The position numbers and the translations under genes are program-made. Below the pieces are notes generated by a model. The model was not told the origin of the DNA. It was given only the letters and a program-made list of their open reading frames with translations, and searched no databases. Source: Klebsiella pneumoniae (GTDB lineage Bacteria > Bacteroidota > Bacteroidia > Flavobacteriales > Flavobacteriaceae). From it: DNA of 10,046 nucleotides. The number at the start of each line of letters is the position of its first letter. Position 1 is the stretch's first letter. Location: positions 1-10,046 of the forward strand of contig CALPPA020000054.1 in assembly GCA_943325355.2 (NCBI GenBank), written 5' to 3'. This document shows, one piece after another, positions 6,780 through 10,046 of the stretch.

Positions 6780-8150
6780 TTATAAATCTGTAATGGGACT
6801 GTATTTAGGCACCAACATTTTCATTACAGCCCAAGCGATAAGATAGGCAACCGCACAAATAACAAACATAATGGTATAACCCGTTTGAATGTGACCCAAA
6901 CCATCGTAATAATCAAATAAATAGCCCCCTAATTTCGAAACCAATACTCCACCTATTCCACCAGCCATTCCTCCAATTCCAATTATGGAACCAATGGCTT
7001 TTTTTGGAAACATATCGGACACAGTAGTAAAAATATTAGCTGACCAAGCTTGATGCGCTGATGCTCCTATTCCAATTAATAATACAGGCATCCAAAAACT
7101 GATATACCCAAGTGGCTGTGCCAACAATACTACTAAAGGAAATAATGCTATAAGTAACATCGCTTTCATTCTGCCATCATAAGGGTTATATCCTTTATTG
7201 ATGAAATACATTGGAAACCAACCGCCACCAATACTTCCTACCATAGTCATACTATACAGTACTGCCAATGGAAGAACAATGTCCGTTCCTTTCATGTTAA
7301 ACTGTGCTTCAAGGTATTTTGGCAACCAAAATAAAAAGAACCACCATATTCCATCGGTCATAAATTTTCCAAAAACAAAAGCCCATGTTTGCTTGTAGCC
7401 TAATAGTTTAACCCAAGCCACTTTTTCTTCTTTTATTATGGAATCTTCAACTACTATCTCACAATCGTGATGAATATAATCTAACTCCGCTTTTGACAAA
7501 CGTTTTTGTTTGGATGGAATCTCGTATAAAAAATACCAAAAAATAATCCATAAAAAACCGATTGCACCGACCAGAATAAAGGCAAATTCCCAACCATATT
7601 TTAATGCGATTACAGGCACGGTTAAAGGTGCCAAAATTGCTCCTACGTTTGAACCCGAGTTAAAAATACCTGTAGCCAATGAACGTTCTTTCTTCGGAAA
7701 ATACTCGGCAACAGCTTTTATTGCTGCAGGGAAGTTTCCAGACTCGCCAAAACCCAAAACGGCTCGTGATAACATAAAACCGGCAATCGAAATCGGTACG
7801 GCACCAACGCCTACCCAAACCATAACAGTAGAAAAAGCAGTTCCAATAGGTAAAGAATAGGCGTGCATAATAGCCCCTAAAGACCAAACAGTTATCGCTA
7901 AAATATAGCCTTTTTTTGTGCCCAGTTTATCTATAATTCTACCTGCAAAAAGCATGGAGATAGCATAAATAAACTGAAAAACTGCTGTGATATTGGCATA
8001 ATCAGAATTAGTCCAACCGAATTCTTCGGATAAACTTGGTGCTAATAAACTCAATACTTGTCGATCAAGATAATTTACTGTGGTGGCAAAAAAGAGTAAA
8101 CCGCAAATGGTCCATCTGTATTTTCCAATTGCTTTAGTTGTGTCGGTCAT
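6780..8150 (-). CDS. MFS hexuronate transporter (ExuT-like, anion:cation symporter family)
   Basis: The protein has 456 residues, within the normal range for the family, and is an inner-membrane carrier expected to import glucuronate and/or galacturonate with protons. TM1 contains TTVNYLDRQVLSLLAPSL, a hallmark of the ACS family to which ExuT belongs. The 2-3 loop carries the MFS motif GRIIDKLGTKKG (about 69-80), and about 12 hydrophobic segments alternate with short loops, including WWFFLFWLPKYL near the middle and GIGGMAGGIGGVLVSKLGGYLFD late in the chain. It is the third gene of the uronate block, 67 bases after uxaC, and is followed by a strong terminator. The context supports hexuronate as substrate, but the ACS family also carries glucarate, galactonate and tartrate, so the exact sugar acid is inferred. 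Confidence 0.88.
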   Translation of the reverse strand: MTDTTKAIGKYRWTICGLLFFATTVNYLDRQVLSLLAPSLSEEFGWTNSDYANITAVFQFIYAISMLFAGRIIDKLGTKKGYILAITVWSLGAIMHAYSLPIGTAFSTVMVWVGVGAVPISIAGFMLSRAVLGFGESGNFPAAIKAVAEYFPKKERSLATGIFNSGSNVGAILAPLTVPVIALKYGWEFAFILVGAIGFLWIIFWYFLYEIPSKQKRLSKAELDYIHHDCEIVVEDSIIKEEKVAWVKLLGYKQTWAFVFGKFMTDGIWWFFLFWLPKYLEAQFNMKGTDIVLPLAVLYSMTMVGSIGGGWFPMYFINKGYNPYDGRMKAMLLIALFPLVVLLAQPLGYISFWMPVLLIGIGASAHQAWSANIFTTVSDMFPKKAIGSIIGIGGMAGGIGGVLVSKLGGYLFDYYDGLGHIQTGYTIMFVICAVAYLIAWAVMKMLVPKYSPITDL

Positions 8151-8217
8151 TTGTTAGGTTTTTTTGGTTGGTTAAAAAATTGTTATTAATCTTTAATAAA
8201 AGTTGTGTTGTTGTAGT

Positions 8218-9624
8218 TTAGATAGCAAAATAGTTTTTGGCGTTTTTGTAGCAAATGGCTTCTACCATAGTTCCAATGAGTTTCATATCATTGGGCAACT
8301 CGCCTTTTTGAATTTCATCACCCAGAACATTGCACAAGATACGTCTAAAATATTCGTGTCTTGGAAAAGAAAGAAAACTTCTTGAATCGGTTACCATTCC
8401 CACAAATCGGCTCAATAATCCAAAGTTGGAAAGCACATTCAATTGTTTTTCCATTCCGTCTTTTTGGTCTAAAAACCACCAAGCAGCACCATACTGCATT
8501 TTTCCGGCAACTATGCCATCATTAAAATTATTGGCCATTGAAGCAAACATTTCACTGTCGCGGGGATTCAAATTGTACACTATGGTGTTGGTCAATCCGT
8601 CACATTGGCTTAATTTTCCGAAAAACTTGCTCATATTATCAGCCATATTCAAATCGCCAAGCGAATCAAATCCTTGATCGGGTCCAATATCCTGAAGCAT
8701 TTTGGCATTATTGTTTCGGATAGCGCCAACGTGAAATTGTTGTGCCCAAGATTTTTTCTTGTTCATCAAAGCCAACTCAAACAACACCGCCGATTTGTAT
8801 TTATTAATCTCCAAAACAGATATTGTTTCGCATTTTAATCCTTTTTCAAAAATAGCAGCGACTTCAGAATCGGTATAATCCTCCCCATAAAAATTCACAT
8901 GTCCGTGATCCGAAATACGGCAACCCATTTCGTGGAAGAAATTATGACGCTCTTGCAATGCTTGAATTAATGTTGGAAAATCGGCAATAGAATATCCTAC
9001 TGTTTTTTCCAGTTTTTGAATCCATAAAACAAACTGCTCGCCCTTTTCGATTTCCGTTGCTTTGTCAGGTCTAAAGGAAGGTAAAACTTTGATTTCAAAA
9101 TTTTGTTCCTGTAATTGTTTATGGTAACGCAAATCATCAGTTGGATCATCTGTCGTCCCGACCACTTTTACATTCATTTTGCGGAGCAAATTTTTGACAC
9201 TGTATTCCGGTTTTTTCAATAAATCGGAACATAGGTTGTAAATCGATTCGGCAGAATCTTCATTTAACAACTCATTGATTCCAAAATAATTCTTGAGTTC
9301 TAAATGAGTCCAATGGTACAAAGGATTTCTCAAAGTATAAGGAACCGTTTCTGCCCATTTTGAAAATTTTTCATAATCGCTAGCGTCGCCGGTAATGAAT
9401 TTTTCATTCACGCCATTGGCACGCATTGCCCTATACTTGTAATGATCCCCATCTATCCAAATTTGGTATAAATTCTCAAATTGGCGATTTTCGGCAATGT
9501 CTTTTGGAGACAAGTGGCAATGGTAATCAAAAATAGGTTGTGCTTTTGCAAAGTCGTGATAGAGCGTTCTTGCCGCTTCACTGTAAAGCAAAAAATTATC
9601 AGTAATAAATGTGTTTTTAGACAT
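8218..9624 (-). CDS. uxaC: Glucuronate (uronate) isomerase
   Basis: A cytoplasmic enzyme of the amidohydrolase superfamily that converts D-glucuronate to D-fructuronate and D-galacturonate to D-tagaturonate. Its 468 residues match the usual length of about 470. The metal-site motif DYHCHLSP (H35, H37), the N-terminal signature PKDIAENRQFENL, the segment TTDDPTDDLRYH, the pocket region SFRPDKA and the late VTDSRSFLSFPRHEYFRR with the conserved Asp (D413) are all present, so the gene looks intact and active. The ATG is five bases after the uxuA stop (TAAacaagATG), indicating translational coupling in one operon. With uxuA beside it, the likely flux is through glucuronate and fructuronate. The UxuB-type reductase needed between the two enzymes is not in this window. 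Confidence 0.97.
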   Translation of the reverse strand: MSKNTFITDNFLLYSEAARTLYHDFAKAQPIFDYHCHLSPKDIAENRQFENLYQIWIDGDHYKYRAMRANGVNEKFITGDASDYEKFSKWAETVPYTLRNPLYHWTHLELKNYFGINELLNEDSAESIYNLCSDLLKKPEYSVKNLLRKMNVKVVGTTDDPTDDLRYHKQLQEQNFEIKVLPSFRPDKATEIEKGEQFVLWIQKLEKTVGYSIADFPTLIQALQERHNFFHEMGCRISDHGHVNFYGEDYTDSEVAAIFEKGLKCETISVLEINKYKSAVLFELALMNKKKSWAQQFHVGAIRNNNAKMLQDIGPDQGFDSLGDLNMADNMSKFFGKLSQCDGLTNTIVYNLNPRDSEMFASMANNFNDGIVAGKMQYGAAWWFLDQKDGMEKQLNVLSNFGLLSRFVGMVTDSRSFLSFPRHEYFRRILCNVLGDEIQKGELPNDMKLIGTMVEAICYKNAKNYFAI

Positions 9625-9629
9625 CTTGT

Positions 9630-10046
9630 TTAAAATAAACTTCGTTCAATTCCCATTTCTAAACCTCGCAATTCTGCTAAGCCTCTCAAACGGCCAATTC
9701 CTGAATATCCTGGATTGGTTTTTTTATTCAAATCATCCAACATTTGGTGTCCGTGATCGGGTCGCATTGGGATGATTCTATTCGTTTGTTTTTGCATTTT
9801 CAAGATCGATTTTACCACTTCATACATGTCTACATCCCCTTCGAGATGATTGGCTTCATAGAAATTTCCTTCTTCGTCGCGTTGCGTACTTCTTAAATGA
9901 ATAAAATTCATTTTTTCGCCGTGACGATCTACAATTCCTGGCAAATCATTTTCGGCAATTACACCGTAAGAACCTGTACACATACAAAATCCATTGGATG
10001 GTGAATCAATTGCATTTAACAATTGCTTCAAGTCGGCTTCGGTGCT
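9630..10046 (-). CDS. uxuA: D-mannonate dehydratase, 3' part (5' end beyond right edge)
   Basis: The last 138 residues of UxuA, which dehydrates D-mannonate to 2-keto-3-deoxy-D-gluconate. The frame is open up to the right edge, so the true start is outside the window; the TTG at 10031 is an internal Leu codon. The family C-terminus is unmistakable: [51 protein letters not shown] and [20 protein letters not shown]. The Cys and His residues of these motifs are the conserved metal/active-site positions of the family. E. coli UxuA is about 394 residues, so roughly a third is present. It is the first gene of the visible block and is tightly coupled to uxaC. Confidence 0.96.
   Translation of the reverse strand, partial: STEADLKQLLNAIDSPSNGFCMCTGSYGVIAENDLPGIVDRHGEKMNFIHLRSTQRDEEGNFYEANHLEGDVDMYEVVKSILKMQKQTNRIIPMRPDHGHQMLDDLNKKTNPGYSGIGRLRGLAELRGLEMGIERSLF

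Noticed and set aside
7510..7860. Plus-strand open frame of 116 codons opposite the MFS gene, and similar ones at 913-1197, 1756-1944, 7198-7398 and 8330-8677
   Set aside because: Each lies wholly or almost wholly inside a well-supported minus-strand gene in another frame, with no recognisable motif, so they are antisense shadows.
7660..7887. Minus-strand 75-codon frame inside the MFS gene, and similar ones at 3536-3739 and 4499-4732 inside the HTCS gene
   Set aside because: They overlap strongly supported genes on the same strand in another frame and show no domain; the HTCS ones reflect the repeated propeller codons.
8191..8202. Small inverted repeat CTTT...AAAG between uxaC and the MFS gene
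   Set aside because: Only four A/T-rich pairs and no T tract; not a credible terminator, so uxaC and the transporter gene are left in one transcription unit.
10029..10031. TTG codon as a possible start of the uxuA fragment
   Set aside because: The frame is open to the window edge and the upstream codons are plausible UxuA sequence; the family is about 390 residues, so this is an internal Leu.

Overview
The window looks like part of a Flavobacteriaceae (Bacteroidota) chromosome. It is AT-rich, its only convincing promoter-like sites are of the Bacteroidota TTG / TAnnTTTG type, starts lack clear Shine-Dalgarno sequences, and it encodes a one-protein hybrid two-component system (HTCS) of the kind that controls polysaccharide utilisation loci. 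Every convincing gene is on the minus strand, so the locus reads from the right edge to the left. It is a carbohydrate locus centred on uronic acids.

In transcription order: (1) the 3' end of mannonate dehydratase uxuA (cut by the right edge), then glucuronate isomerase uxaC five bases later, then an MFS hexuronate transporter 67 bases after that. This catabolic block closes with a strong-looking intrinsic terminator at 6705-6739. (2) A secreted right-handed beta-helix protein of pectate-lyase-like architecture, probably polysaccharide-active but of unknown specificity. (3) A 1350-residue HTCS with 14 propeller repeats, a Y_Y_Y domain, a membrane segment, histidine kinase, receiver and AraC DNA-binding domain. 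(4) A 263-base stretch holding regulatory sequence and a possible 32-residue membrane peptide. (5) The 5' two fifths or so of a secreted GH88 unsaturated glucuronyl hydrolase, cut by the left edge.

The likely logic is as follows. The beta-helix protein and the GH88 enzyme break down a uronic-acid-containing polysaccharide outside the cytoplasm, the HTCS senses a released oligosaccharide, and free hexuronate enters through the MFS carrier and is converted through UxaC and UxuA towards 2-keto-3-deoxygluconate. The oxidoreductase between these two steps (UxuB), the KDG kinase/aldolase and any SusC/SusD pair are not in the window.

Two observations stand out. First, the HTCS reading frame ends at a TAG exactly where the conserved last helix of the AraC domain should begin, and the missing tail is still present in the same frame downstream. 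Second, the region upstream of the GH88 gene carries an 11/12-identical direct repeat with a 22-base period that overlaps the -33 element of a good Bacteroidota promoter. This is the layout expected of an AraC-type operator and a likely binding site for this HTCS.
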